From Syntrophus buswellii (lineage in GTDB: Bacteria > Desulfobacterota > Syntrophia > Syntrophales > Syntrophaceae): a stretch of 64,000 nucleotides of DNA. The DNA is taken from the NCBI RefSeq assembly GCF_046097065.1, contig NZ_CP175563.1:744001-808000 (forward strand), given 5' to 3'. Under the pieces are notes generated by a model. That model was not told where the DNA came from, did not search any database, and was given only the letters and a program-made list of their open reading frames with translations. The stretch's first letter is position 1, and each line of letters starts with the position of its first letter. This document shows, piece after piece, positions 35,463 to 44,696 of the stretch. The position numbers and the translations under genes are program-made.

Positions 35463-35834
35463 GAACACGGTCTTCTTCGTTATTGATGAAATTGCGCTTT
35501 CAGCCCCGTCCCGCTTTCGGCAATCCAGCGTCGATGAACCTGCCGTATCGCCTGCTGAAAAGGGTCAGGACCCTTTGCGGAACATTTCGTATCATGATTT
35601 TTATTGCAAATCCACAGGGGGTTTAAAAGTGGCCGGGTGGTTTTTTCCCCAAGCCTAAGAGGCTTCTGTTTGAGGCAGGTTTCAGATATTTCAGGAATAA
35701 AAGTTGAGAACGGAGCTCGGAGCGGGCAAGGCCGGGTCCCTGAAATCCGGTTGTCGGATGGGGGCCTTAAAAAAAAGGTTTTTCCCCCGGCGCCTTTCTC
35801 GCTGCCAGGTGCGCGGCGAGCACCGGGGCGAAAT
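35463..35834 (-). other. Gene-free stretch between acetyltransferase and HlyD genes
   Basis: 372 bases without a supported gene. The only structure seen is a 15-base hairpin AAGCCT-aag-AGGCTT at about 35651-35665, without a following T run. It could hold the acetyltransferase promoter, but none is clear. Confidence 0.4.
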
Positions 35835-37193
35835 TCACCGCTCCTTGAAGGAGACGGAAATCCGGTCAAAAAGGGGCTTTACAAGGTAGTTTATCAGGGT
35901 CCTTTCCCCTGTCTTTATGACGACCTGCACGGGCATGCCGGGCTGAAGATCCCGGGTCCCCAGCTTCTGCAGCCCCTGCTTCGTAAGCCGGATCCGGCAC
36001 AGGTAATAGGGGATCCTCGTGGCCTCATCGGTAAACCGGTCTGCGGAAACCAGGATGACCTCTCCGTCGATGACGGGGGTCTTTTTAGCGTCAAAGGAAG
36101 TGAACATCAGGTCGACTTTGAGCGTTTCCCGCACCCGGTCTCTGTCCGTGGGCATCACCTTTGCCTCCACGATGAGCTCCTCGTTTGCCGGAACGATGCT
36201 CATGACCGGATTCCCCGGCATGATCACCCCACCCGCCGTGTGCACGGAAAGGCCCACGACCGTTCCCTCTTCCGGCGCCCTGATCTCCGTTTTCTCAAGA
36301 ACGTCCTGTGTCGCTGCGTACTGGTCCCTCAGGGCCGCCAGCTTTTTCTGAACCTCGCTGAGCTGGGTCTCCACATCCTGGGTGAATTCCTGTTCGCGGC
36401 GCACGATGGTGAGCTTGTACTCGCTCATGGCCTTTTTCGCCCTGGCGATATTTCCGAGATCTTCGCTCCGTTTTCCGCTGAGCTCGGCCAGCAGTCTTTC
36501 CGTTTCCAGAATTTTGCTCCGGGGGTAGTAGCCCTGATCCGCCAGGTCCCTCAACGAGTTCATCTCCGTGCTCAGGAGTTCCATCTGTCTGGTCCGGGAC
36601 ATCTGAAGTTCTTCAAGCCTGCGAATGTATTCCTTCATGCCCTCGATGTTTTCCTTGAGGATGTTGAGTTCGGTGTGCAGGGTGCCACGCCTGGCATTGA
36701 AGAGCTGCTGCTGCGTTCTGACCAGATCCGCGATTTCAGGCAGATGGCTCATGGCGGTGATTTCCTCGGGATACGCGATGGCTCCCGCTCTGCTCCTTTC
36801 CGCCAGCAGTCTGGCTTCCAGGGCGAGCGCCTGGTAGTATTCGCCTCGAATCTCGGCCAGATTCGCTTTTGGCTGCGCATTGTTGAGCCGGATGAGCACC
36901 TGTTCCTTCCTGACCCGGTCTCCTTCCCTGACAAGGATTTCTGAAATCGTTCCCCCATATTGATGCTGGATTGTTTTTTTATTGGAAACGACGGCAACTT
37001 CGCCATGAGCCACCACGCCCTCATCCAGGGGGGCAAGGGAAGCCCATGCCAGAAACGTCCCCAATCCGAAAATCAAACCCGCAAGGGCGATCAGGATGAT
37101 CGGCCTTGTGTTTGTTTTCAGGGGTGTCTTTTCCCCGGCGTTCAAAGCCTGTTTTTCGCTGCCGTTCATAATGCCCCTTGAAAGTCCCTTCAT
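35835..37193 (-). CDS. Type I secretion membrane fusion protein (HlyD/PrtE family)
   Basis: 452-residue periplasmic adaptor. A short cytoplasmic N-terminus and one membrane segment (PIILIALAGLIFGLGTFLAW) precede the barrel-sandwich half (GVVAHGEVAVVSNKKTIQHQ, then GGTISEILVREGDRVRKEQV), a long coiled coil (~120-300) and the returning lipoyl half plus a beta domain (EGTVVGLSVHTAGGVIMPG). This is the PrtE/AprE/HlyD layout that bridges the ABC exporter and TolC. ATG 37193 overlaps the exporter stop as ATGA, so the two are translated together. Confidence 0.93.
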   Translation of the reverse strand: MKGLSRGIMNGSEKQALNAGEKTPLKTNTRPIILIALAGLIFGLGTFLAWASLAPLDEGVVAHGEVAVVSNKKTIQHQYGGTISEILVREGDRVRKEQVLIRLNNAQPKANLAEIRGEYYQALALEARLLAERSRAGAIAYPEEITAMSHLPEIADLVRTQQQLFNARRGTLHTELNILKENIEGMKEYIRRLEELQMSRTRQMELLSTEMNSLRDLADQGYYPRSKILETERLLAELSGKRSEDLGNIARAKKAMSEYKLTIVRREQEFTQDVETQLSEVQKKLAALRDQYAATQDVLEKTEIRAPEEGTVVGLSVHTAGGVIMPGNPVMSIVPANEELIVEAKVMPTDRDRVRETLKVDLMFTSFDAKKTPVIDGEVILVSADRFTDEATRIPYYLCRIRLTKQGLQKLGTRDLQPGMPVQVVIKTGERTLINYLVKPLFDRISVSFKER

Positions 37194-38944
37194 CCTTTTC
37201 CCTGTCCTGCCTGCAGGACCTGAGGCGGCTGCCGGGTCGGCACCTTTTTCAGGCGGGCGAGGACTTCGTCTCTCGGGCCATAGGCCTGGCTGACCCCGTT
37301 GACCAGCAGCAGAACCTTGTCGACGACGCGAAGGATGGAGGTGCGGTGCGTGATGACAAACACCGTTTTCTTTGCCGCTTTTAATTGGACCATGGTCTTG
37401 AGAAGGGCCAGCTCTCCCGCCTCGTCGAGGTTGGAGTTCGGCTCATCCAGGACAAACAGCACCGGGTCGTCGTAGATTGCCCGGGCCAGGGCAATCCGCT
37501 GCTTCTGCCCCCCCGAGAGAAACAGCCCGCCCTCTCCGACAGGGGTGTCATAGCCGTCCGGAAACTGCAGCACCATCTCGTGTATACCCGTCGCTTTTGC
37601 CGCCTTGACCACCTTCTCAGAGTCGATCTCTCCAAAACGGGCGATGTTCTGGGCCACCGTGCCGTCAAGGAGTTCAATATCCTGGGGAAGATATCCGATG
37701 TACGGCCCCAGCTCCTTCTTGTTCCACTTTGAGATGGCCGCGCCATCCAGTCTCACCTCTCCGGAAAAAGGGGGCCAGATGCCCACGATCATTCTCGCCA
37801 GGGTTGTTTTTCCTGAAGCGCTGGGCCCGATCACCGCCACAGCATCACCAGGATTGGCTGCAAAGCTGACGCCTTTTAAAATCTGTCTGCCGGTTCCCGG
37901 GGGGCCGGCAACGAGGTTTCTGACCGTCAACACCCCGGTGGGGGCCGGCAGAGACATTTCTTCCTCATGTTCGGACAGGACGGCCAGGATTTCTCCCAGT
38001 CTCAGGTAAGATGTCCTGGTGGCAAGAAACTGCTTCCACGTGCCGATGGCCATTTCAACGGGCTGCAGAGCCCTTCCAAGGAGGATGGACGCGGCAATCA
38101 TCATTCCGGGGGTAATGGTGTCCTTTACCGCCAGGTAGGCGCCTAAGCCAAGAATGCTGGACTGAAAGGTCAGTCGGGAGGCCTTTGTGATTGCGGAAAC
38201 GATGCTGGCCCTGTCGCTGGCTGCCGCCTGGAGTTTCAGGAAACTTTCATGCTTCCGGTGCCAGTACCCCCTGACGCGACTCAGCATTCCCATGGCCTCG
38301 ATCGCTTCGGCATTTCTCAGATTGGCTCCCGCATAGGAGTTGGCGCTGTTGTAAAGCCGGTTCGCCTCGGCAAGGGGCTTTCTGCTGACAAGCTCGGTAA
38401 GCGCAGCCATGGCGAGAAGAAACAGGGCGCTGAAGACGGAAAAAATCCCGAGCCAAGGATGCATGAAAAAGATGACGAGGATAAAAAGAGGGGTCCAGGG
38501 GAAGTCAAAAAAGGCGAACAGGCCATTGCCGGTGAGAAACTGGCGGACACCCGTCAGGTCATGAAAATACTGAGTGGCGTTGGCGGATCCGAAGCGCAGG
38601 GACTTTTCGAAGGCTGCCTGGAAGACCTTGCCGCTTAAGTGCTGATCCATGCTGTTCCCCAGCCGAATGAGGACCTGGGAGCGAATCCACTCCAGAAAGC
38701 CAATGCCGATATACATCAGAACCATGATGATGGTGAGCATGACCAGGGTATCCTGGTTGCGGCTTGTCAGGACGCGGTCATAGATCTGCAGCATGTAGAT
38801 TGCCGGCACCAGGAGCAGCAGGTTGACAACAAAGCTGAAGAGGCCGACCGCCGCGAACGTATTTTTAAAGGACCATAAAATAGTGCGCAGTTCGTTTTTT
38901 TTGCCCTCTGCCGTCGGCAATGGTCGCCGGAAAATGTTGGGCAT
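37190..38944 (-). CDS. Type I secretion ABC ATPase/permease (PrtD family)
   Basis: 584-residue exporter. Six membrane segments in the first ~310 residues, then an ATPase with Walker A VIGPSASGKTTLARMIVG, signature LFLSGGQKQRIALARAIY and Walker B VLFVLDEPNSNLDE. There is no N-terminal C39 peptidase domain, so substrates would carry an uncleaved C-terminal signal, as for RTX proteases and lipases. LSGGQKQR and PNSNLD are typical of PrtD/LapB-group exporters. It begins 16 bases after the TolC-like gene. Confidence 0.93.
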   Translation of the reverse strand: MPNIFRRPLPTAEGKKNELRTILWSFKNTFAAVGLFSFVVNLLLLVPAIYMLQIYDRVLTSRNQDTLVMLTIIMVLMYIGIGFLEWIRSQVLIRLGNSMDQHLSGKVFQAAFEKSLRFGSANATQYFHDLTGVRQFLTGNGLFAFFDFPWTPLFILVIFFMHPWLGIFSVFSALFLLAMAALTELVSRKPLAEANRLYNSANSYAGANLRNAEAIEAMGMLSRVRGYWHRKHESFLKLQAAASDRASIVSAITKASRLTFQSSILGLGAYLAVKDTITPGMMIAASILLGRALQPVEMAIGTWKQFLATRTSYLRLGEILAVLSEHEEEMSLPAPTGVLTVRNLVAGPPGTGRQILKGVSFAANPGDAVAVIGPSASGKTTLARMIVGIWPPFSGEVRLDGAAISKWNKKELGPYIGYLPQDIELLDGTVAQNIARFGEIDSEKVVKAAKATGIHEMVLQFPDGYDTPVGEGGLFLSGGQKQRIALARAIYDDPVLFVLDEPNSNLDEAGELALLKTMVQLKAAKKTVFVITHRTSILRVVDKVLLLVNGVSQAYGPRDEVLARLKKVPTRQPPQVLQAGQGKG

Positions 38945-38960
38945 AGGTCACCTCGTTCGC

Positions 38961-40325
38961 TTATTGCGCAGCCGCCGTTTGCAGCCATCCGTTGATTTCA
39001 TGAACATCCCTCTCTGAAATGGTCCCCGAGTAAGCTTTCAATCTCACACTGTTCAGCAGGCAGTCGTATCGCGCCTGCAGCAGTCGAATCAGGACATCCT
39101 GGAGGTCCTGCTCGGCGTTCAGGACATCGATCGTTGTCCGCATGCCGGCCAGCAGGGACATTTTGTTGGATTTCAGGGAGGTCAAGGCCGATTTGCGCGC
39201 CGTCTGCAGCGCATCGATCCGCGACACGCTGTCCCGAACGGCGAGAAAGGCTTCGCTGAGCTTCTGGGTAATATCGGCCAGGGCATTTTCGTACTCCATC
39301 CTGGCCTTCTCCAGGATCGCCCTGGATTCCTTGACCTTGGCCACTGTATACCCCCCGCTGAAGACAGGAAGATTGAGCTGAATGCCTACGCTGCCGTACG
39401 ATATGCGGTTTGTCTGCAGATTGTTGTTCGTGTTGGTCTTATTGTAGCCTCCCACAAAGTCGAGACTTGGCCAATGTTGACCTTCGTTCTTCCTGAGCTC
39501 CGCCTCCTGGTAGGAAATCCGGTATGCATAGGATTTCAGCAGGGGATGGTTTTCCCTTGCTGCTTCGATCCAGGTTTCAAGGCGCTCGGGATCGGGAAGT
39601 CCCAGGGGGGCATCGTCCCTGAGCGGATTCAATCCGGTCGCGTCATTCCCCACGATTCTTGTGAGAGCCAGCCGTTTAACCTCACAATTGCTTCTGGCCC
39701 CGATTTCCTTTGCAAGAACCGAGTCGTAGCGGGCATCAGCATCATGGACATCGGTGATCGTGGATACCCCTGCCTGGAACATCCGCTTGGCCTGTTCGCG
39801 CTGTTCCAGAACGGCCCTCTTTTCGGCATCGATGAGGTCCAGCAGATTTTCCGCAGCCAGAGCGTTGAAATAGGCTTCAGCAAGCCGGAGGATCAAGTCC
39901 TGCTCCGCTGAGACAAATCGCGCGTCACCCATATTCTTGCGGACCTTGTGCTGCCGGTATTCATAAAAACGGGAAACATTGAAAATGGGCTGTTTGAGGG
40001 ACACGCCCAGGGATTCGCTGTCAAAATCCCGATAGTAAGAGGGGGCGTTGTCGTAATAGTATCTGGATTCGGAGCCGTATGCCTGAATCTGGGGAAGAAG
40101 GAATGAGCGGCCCTGCGCCGGCAACGTCCTGGACGCTTCATGCTCGTGGACGTAGGACCCGAAGAGCGGATCATGCTGCCTGGCCCGGATGTAGGCTTCC
40201 ATCAAATCCATGGCGGCAAGAGGTGTGGCCAAGGCGCTCTGAAGGGCAAGGAGAAGCAGCAGAAAAAGGGAAACAGAAAGGCGGCGGCACCTCTTTTTCC
40301 CATTTCCATTCTCGTCGACTGGCAT
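38961..40325 (-). CDS. TolC-family outer-membrane channel of type I secretion system
   Basis: 454-residue outer-membrane efflux protein. Signal peptide LSVSLFLLLLLALQSALATP; TolC-type repeats follow with MDLMEAYIRARQHDPLFGSY near the start, DLILRLAEAYFNALAAENLL, and the second half VGIQLNLPVFSGGYTVAKVK with YENALADITQKLSEAFLAVR. It completes a TolC-PrtD-PrtE set in the order outer membrane, ABC exporter, adaptor. ATG 40325 is chosen over a TTG at 40364. No RTX-like substrate gene lies on either side in this window. Confidence 0.9.
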   Translation of the reverse strand: MPVDENGNGKKRCRRLSVSLFLLLLLALQSALATPLAAMDLMEAYIRARQHDPLFGSYVHEHEASRTLPAQGRSFLLPQIQAYGSESRYYYDNAPSYYRDFDSESLGVSLKQPIFNVSRFYEYRQHKVRKNMGDARFVSAEQDLILRLAEAYFNALAAENLLDLIDAEKRAVLEQREQAKRMFQAGVSTITDVHDADARYDSVLAKEIGARSNCEVKRLALTRIVGNDATGLNPLRDDAPLGLPDPERLETWIEAARENHPLLKSYAYRISYQEAELRKNEGQHWPSLDFVGGYNKTNTNNNLQTNRISYGSVGIQLNLPVFSGGYTVAKVKESRAILEKARMEYENALADITQKLSEAFLAVRDSVSRIDALQTARKSALTSLKSNKMSLLAGMRTTIDVLNAEQDLQDVLIRLLQARYDCLLNSVRLKAYSGTISERDVHEINGWLQTAAAQ

Positions 40326-40681
40326 CGTTCCGGTATCCTCTGTCAATAATCCCTCCCGGCTCAACCCTGCAGCCTTGCTCTTTTTGTTGAATTCCTGCGG
40401 ATGTTGTTTTTCGGGCCGGAGATATGGGTCATTCCCTTTGCAAAATCCAGGTCATGATCCTTGAAGCGGGAGTTTTTACCCGTCCTCGAAGGGCTCGGGC
40501 ATACCGGGGCCGCATTCCGAACAGGCTGTGGAGTCCCTTTCAACAGGCCGCCCTTTACTGCTCTGAAGGGTTGGGCTTGTGAATGGGTCCGACACACCTG
40601 TTGTAATGCCTTTTGCGGTCAGCCCTGAAAGGGGCGATGTCTCCCGTTTCGGAAAATCCCGGGGTCGACAGGGATGCGAGC
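40326..40681. other. Gene-free stretch upstream of tolC-like gene
   Basis: 356 bases with no supported gene on either strand. It should contain the promoter for the type I secretion genes, but no convincing -35/-10 pair was seen. Confidence 0.35.
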
Positions 40682-41079
40682 CTATGGACGGTTGCGGCAA
40701 CCTGCAGGGTCGGCGCGAAAAAACGGACTTCCTGTCTTGCCCGGGGGGGGGCAGCGGCTGCGCTTTTTCCCGGCAACGGCCAGGGGAGCCGCCGGATCCG
40801 TGACGGCGTTTATTCTCACCGCGTAGGATGTTTTCCTGGCGATATCGTCATCCGTAATGATATGCGCGTCCAGGAGTCCTTCAGAGGCATAGCCCGTTTT
40901 CAGATAATTGATCTCCGCCAGCGCGATGCTCCAGCCTTCAAGCCGGGAGTTCAGGCGACTGAGCTGTTCTTCATCGCCCTGAAAATGAATCATGAGGTCG
41001 ATAGCGCTTCCGGGTCCTGCCGTTCCATTGTTGACGCTCCCGATAAGATCGGCGCCTTGACGCCGAACCTCTCGGAGTC
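40682..41079 (-). pseudogene. 3' fragment of a nucleotidyltransferase-domain gene cut by IS66 remnant
   Basis: The minus-strand frame from about 41079 reads REVRRQGADLIGSVNNGTAG, PGSAIDLMIHFQGDEEQLSR, LNSRLEGWSIALAEINYLKT, GYASEGLLDAHIITDDDIAR and TSYAVRINAVTDPAAPLA. This is a GS...DxD nucleotidyltransferase-like domain of the kind I recall at the C-terminus of some large PEP/pyruvate-binding-domain proteins of deltaproteobacteria; that assignment is from memory. The 5' part is missing: it abuts the transposase fragment. Near its end a run of nine C (plus strand G 40743-40751) makes the terminal ~25 residues doubtful. It has no start of its own, so it is a dead remnant. Confidence 0.65.
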
Positions 41080-42243
41080 GAGGCGTTCCAGAAGATTTCT
41101 TGCTTTTGATCGTGCTGTTTTGCCTTTTTTCTTTTTCGCTGTTTCGTCTGGTGCTGGACATTCCAACTCGGCTTCTCGCAGCAGGTCACGGTAGCGCTTT
41201 CTGAACTGTTCCGACTCTGTTTCCTCAAGGCGTCCCCCTGCTTCATGGGTGGCCTTGTTCATTGCCTTCAGGAGGACAATCATCTGCGCCGCCCATTGCT
41301 GATTACCCTGTTCTACCGCTCTTTCAAGCTCGCGGAGGTGACGAGCGTTGCAGAGCGCATGCAAACCGCCATAGTGGAAGTAGGGTTTCCAATGGTCGTG
41401 GCAGAGGGTCCTTTGAAACTTCGGCAATATCCCCATCTCGTCCATCGCTTCGCACCCTCGTTTGGCATGGGGATAAAAGCAGGTAAAGCTGTCGTTCGAG
41501 ACACTATGCAACCAACGCCTGACGCCATCAATATCAATATGGATGCCGGTTTCATCGCTGTGAACCAATGCCGATTCCGCAAGCCGGCTTTTGCCCCACG
41601 ATTCAAAGAACTCAAGCCGTTCAGAGGCATCCTTGTTGAAATTGTGGATCGACCCGGCACTGACCGGTATTCCCATCTGGTCCTGAAAGTGATCCTCTAT
41701 GCGGTTGTACGGGATCAACTGGTACTGGGACATATAGACCGCATGGGCTTTGACGCCGATACCGTATTGCACCGGCCTGGCAACATCCTCTGGAAACGGT
41801 GCAACAAAACGCTTGCCGTTCTCATCTTCCAGAATTTCGGCCCGCCATTCGGTGACAAAGAGGCTGATGTCGAGATCGACAATCCGGCGGCGTTCGTATC
41901 CAGTTGATTGATAGTTTCCTGGTGGCAAGGTTTCTCTGTCAACCCGGATTTCCTTGACCAGATCAGGCTCGGGAAAGGGCTTCAGCGTGGTGCCGATATG
42001 TCCATTCTGTCCACCCGGTTTGCGTGCTCCCGGTTCTTTCGGCGCCTTTTTCCGATTGGGATCGGATGACGGCGGCTTGCTGCTGTTCTTGCTGGTGAGC
42101 CCCAAGCGGTTGGTTAAAATGGTCACGAGAAGCAGCAGGACCTCAAGGCTTGCCTTGAGTGCCGGAGACAGATTTTTCTCTTGTGCAATGAGATCGTTGA
42201 CCCGTTGCACCGCATTCTCTACGTTAATGTTCTCAACGGTCAT
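40990..42243 (-). mobile_element. Truncated IS66-family transposase (TnpC)
   Basis: 417-codon frame. N-terminal part with LGLTSKNSSKPPSSDPNRK (the IS66 helix-linker with SSKPPSSD) and a zinc-finger-like segment, then the DDE core: SALVHSDETGIHIDIDGVRR (first Asp), LCHDHWKPYFHYGGLHALCN (second Asp) and LRELERAVEQGNQQWA. Intact IS66 TnpC proteins continue with a FDNNxAERDIR block and the last Glu; here the frame leaves the family after ARNLLERLDSE (~41075) and the remaining ~28 codons are a shadow of the host gene. No tnpA/tnpB accessory genes or clear terminal repeats are visible. The element is therefore a 3'-deleted, inactive copy. Confidence 0.88.
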
Positions 42244-42967
42244 TCAGCCATCCGTGTTTTTTGATAGGCCACAATAACACAGATTTTCCTGAACCGATTT
42301 GACCTTCCAGGATGCCCTGTAGGCCACGGAATAATTTTCAACACGGACCGGCGGTGTTAGAGAATGCTTTGCAGGCAAATCAAGAGGCGCATGACATCCT
42401 TAAAGAGTCATTGTAAAGGTGGCTGAAACCGGGACCGATTTTTTGAAAATCTTTCCAAAAACCGTGTCAAGAACTTTTTTCAAAGATCACAAAAAAATTG
42501 TGCTGAACAGTTACCTTTTATTTTGAAAGGCCCCAAAAAAGATACGAACGCTTCATGTATTGTCCGCAGAAAGGGCGAACCATCTTGTGGCTGAGAAGGT
42601 ATTCGCCGCCAGCACGCTGCGAAATAACAAAAACGGACCTATTTTGAGGGTTTGTCTATCGAATGAAACCGCGCCCTGCCACATCAGGGCAATAAAAAGT
42701 TGCCTTGCTCAAAACGAGGAATAGGCACTTTGCCTTCAACGGTAGAATCTATTGCCGAAATCGTCCTTTATGTCAAGCTTTAACCAGTAGACTGATGAGG
42801 TGCTGTCGATTCCAACCCGGCTGGAAACCCGCTCAGGACATCATAAAGAAAGTGTCCTTGTCGTAATTTTCTTGATTTCAGGCGGCATCTTATCCTGCTG
42901 AGGAAGACGAGAGGCCCCGGGAGCGCCTGTAAAAGGAAAGAACAGCTCAAGCCCCCTGATTTCCCAA

Positions 42968-43006
42968 CAGAATGGCCGGCATGGCATGTCCCTGCCGGCC
43001 ATTCTG
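42968..43006. repeat. Perfect 14-bp inverted repeat (stem-loop)
   Basis: Arms CAGAATGGCCGGCA (42968-42981) and TGCCGGCCATTCTG (42993-43006) with an 11-base loop. There is no T run after it on either strand, so it is not an ordinary intrinsic terminator. It could be a REP/MITE-like remnant or the hairpin of a small RNA. Confidence 0.8.
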
Positions 43007-43093
43007 TCATCCCTTATCGTGATCCCCGGGATGCATCCGGGGTGATGCTGGCGCACTTCGAACCGTATCCTTCAATAAAGACGCCATTTTCTG

Positions 43094-43121
43094 TTGACAT
43101 GGAGAACAACTATTTTATACT
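43094..43121 (+). promoter_or_regulatory. Near-consensus sigma-70 promoter
   Basis: TTGACA (43094-43099), 16-base spacer, TATACT (43116-43121). It points toward the papain-like peptidase gene, but the start codon is about 450 bases downstream, leaving a long leader or an unrecognised small RNA. Confidence 0.6.
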
Positions 43122-43581
43122 TTAACAAAGTTCCAGCAAAGCCAGGGTGCCGCCGATCTTTTAATCCCGCACCTCCTTTCGGCTTGGTGGATCCGTCGCA
43201 GAAGCAGTCCTCGTTTGGATGTGTCCAGATCATGAGAACCTCACGGTATGCAGGATATAGAGGCGGATTCTGAAGTCTTCCATAGCCCGGAATCCAGAGA
43301 CCTGCCTTTTTAACGTTTCGTCCCGTTCTTTGTGCCCCCTCTGCGGTGCTCTCCGCAAGCGTTCAAGGCCCGGATTTCATGAGAGCCGTCTTACCTCAAC
43401 ACTGGAAGCGATGCCGGCATTGAAAAGGGCGTTCCGGGCGGCAGAGAAAAAAGGGATTTCCATGTCCCTGTGCTTCTGCGCAATACCAGGGTGCTCGTTA
43501 ACCGGATGAATCGATTTCATGACTGCCAATGAACAGAATTCTCAATCGTTGCAGAAAAAACAAAAAAAGGAGGTAACAGAT

Positions 43582-44502
43582 ATGGCGGATGCGAACGTTA
43601 AAAGAGGAATGGGATGGCGGCCGGATTATCCCGATTTCCGGGATTACACGGAGGAGCACGACGAGGTGACGCCAAAGCAGAAAGCCCAGGGGCAGAAGGA
43701 TTCCCTCAAGGCCATGTTCACGAAAATGGGGTTGAGCAGATCTTCCAAGGCTAAACTGCCGGCAAAGAAAGATCTTCGCGAGTGGTGCTCTCCCGTAGAG
43801 GACCAGGAGGACCTCGGTTCCTGCACCGCCAATGCAGGGGTTGCCATCGTCGAGTATTTTGAAAAAAGGGCCTTCGGCAAGCACATCGATGCTTCGCGGC
43901 TCTTCCTGTACAAGGTCACCCGCAACCTCATGAAGGAAACGGGCGACACGGGTGCCTACCTGCGCTCAACCATGGGGGCCCTGGCGCTTTTCGGCGTCCC
44001 GCCTGAAGAGTACTGGCCATACAGGACCAAGGATTTCGATGTCGAGCCGCCGGCCTTCTGCTACGGATTCGCCGCGAATTATCAGGCGATTCGATACTAT
44101 CGCCTCGATCCTCTCGGAACAACGGAAGAGGTTCTGCTCCACCGGATTAAAACCAAACTGGCCGCCGGCCTTCCGTCCATGTTCGGTTTTACGGTCTACA
44201 CGTCCATTTCCCAGGCGGACGACAATGGCGGCCGGATTCCCTACCCGACCCGCGGGGAGAATCTGGAGGGCGGTCACGCCGTCGTTGCCGTTGGCTATGA
44301 TGACAGCATGAAAATCAAAAATGCCAATAAAAATGGAATTGAAACAACCGGCGCACTCCTGATCCGAAATTCCTGGGGGAAGGGATGGGGCGACGAGGGC
44401 TATGGATGGCTGCCCTATGAGTATGTTACCAGGGGTCTGGCTGATGACTGGTGGTCTCTGATCAAAAATGAGTGGGTGGAGACCGGGGCATTCAAGCCGT
44501 AG
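43582..44502 (+). CDS. Papain-like C1 family cysteine peptidase, no signal peptide
   Basis: 306-residue peptidase. The papain triad is visible: oxyanion Gln75 and nucleophile Cys81 in VEDQEDLGSCTANAG, His232 in EGGHAVVAVGYDD and Asn263 in IRNSWGKGWGDEGYGWLPYE. The usual GSCWAFA around the Cys is GSCTANA, a variant known in bacterial C1 homologues. A ~60-residue N-terminal part (GWRPDYPDFRDYTEEHDEVT) resembles a short propeptide. No signal peptide or membrane segment, so it should be cytoplasmic unless exported by a non-classical path. ATG 43582 follows a perfect AAAGGAGGT; the frame to 43519 is not needed. Substrate unknown. Confidence 0.9.
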   Translation: MADANVKRGMGWRPDYPDFRDYTEEHDEVTPKQKAQGQKDSLKAMFTKMGLSRSSKAKLPAKKDLREWCSPVEDQEDLGSCTANAGVAIVEYFEKRAFGKHIDASRLFLYKVTRNLMKETGDTGAYLRSTMGALALFGVPPEEYWPYRTKDFDVEPPAFCYGFAANYQAIRYYRLDPLGTTEEVLLHRIKTKLAAGLPSMFGFTVYTSISQADDNGGRIPYPTRGENLEGGHAVVAVGYDDSMKIKNANKNGIETTGALLIRNSWGKGWGDEGYGWLPYEYVTRGLADDWWSLIKNEWVETGAFKP

Positions 44503-44696
44503 AAAGACGGTGGATGGGGAGGACTTTGTGAAAAGAGAGTTGCCCGAAAAGCGGTCTTTTTTCTCTTTGCTCCGCCTGTGCTTCTTCGAAGCCGGGCTGG
44601 TCCGCGCGGCGGTAAACCGCTTCCGGGATGCTGGTCGTTAAACTGGCCAGGCGGGATCTTTCCATCGACAAATAAAAGAGCGGGATGGAGGCGGAA

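Larger units (their letters stand above)
42244..43581. other. Gene-poor 1.3 kb stretch beside IS remnant
   Basis: No supported coding region on either strand. 42,250-42,780 is AT-rich and may contain the left end of the IS66 copy, but no terminal repeat could be fixed. It also contains a 14-base inverted repeat (42968-43006), a bulged palindrome around GGATGCATCC (43026-43045) and a near-consensus promoter (43094-43121), listed separately or under findings. Confidence 0.5.

Noticed and set aside
35604..36944. 446-codon plus-strand frame over the HlyD gene
   Set aside because: The minus-strand HlyD protein is complete with correct domains and start overlap; the plus frame is a shadow.
40613..41194. 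193-codon plus-strand frame
   Set aside because: It is antisense to the pseudogene and transposase end and has no RBS or motif.
43129..43581. c-di-GMP (GEMM) or other known riboswitch in the leader of the C1 peptidase
   Set aside because: No match by eye to the conserved GEMM core or other common aptamers; left as an unexplained leader.
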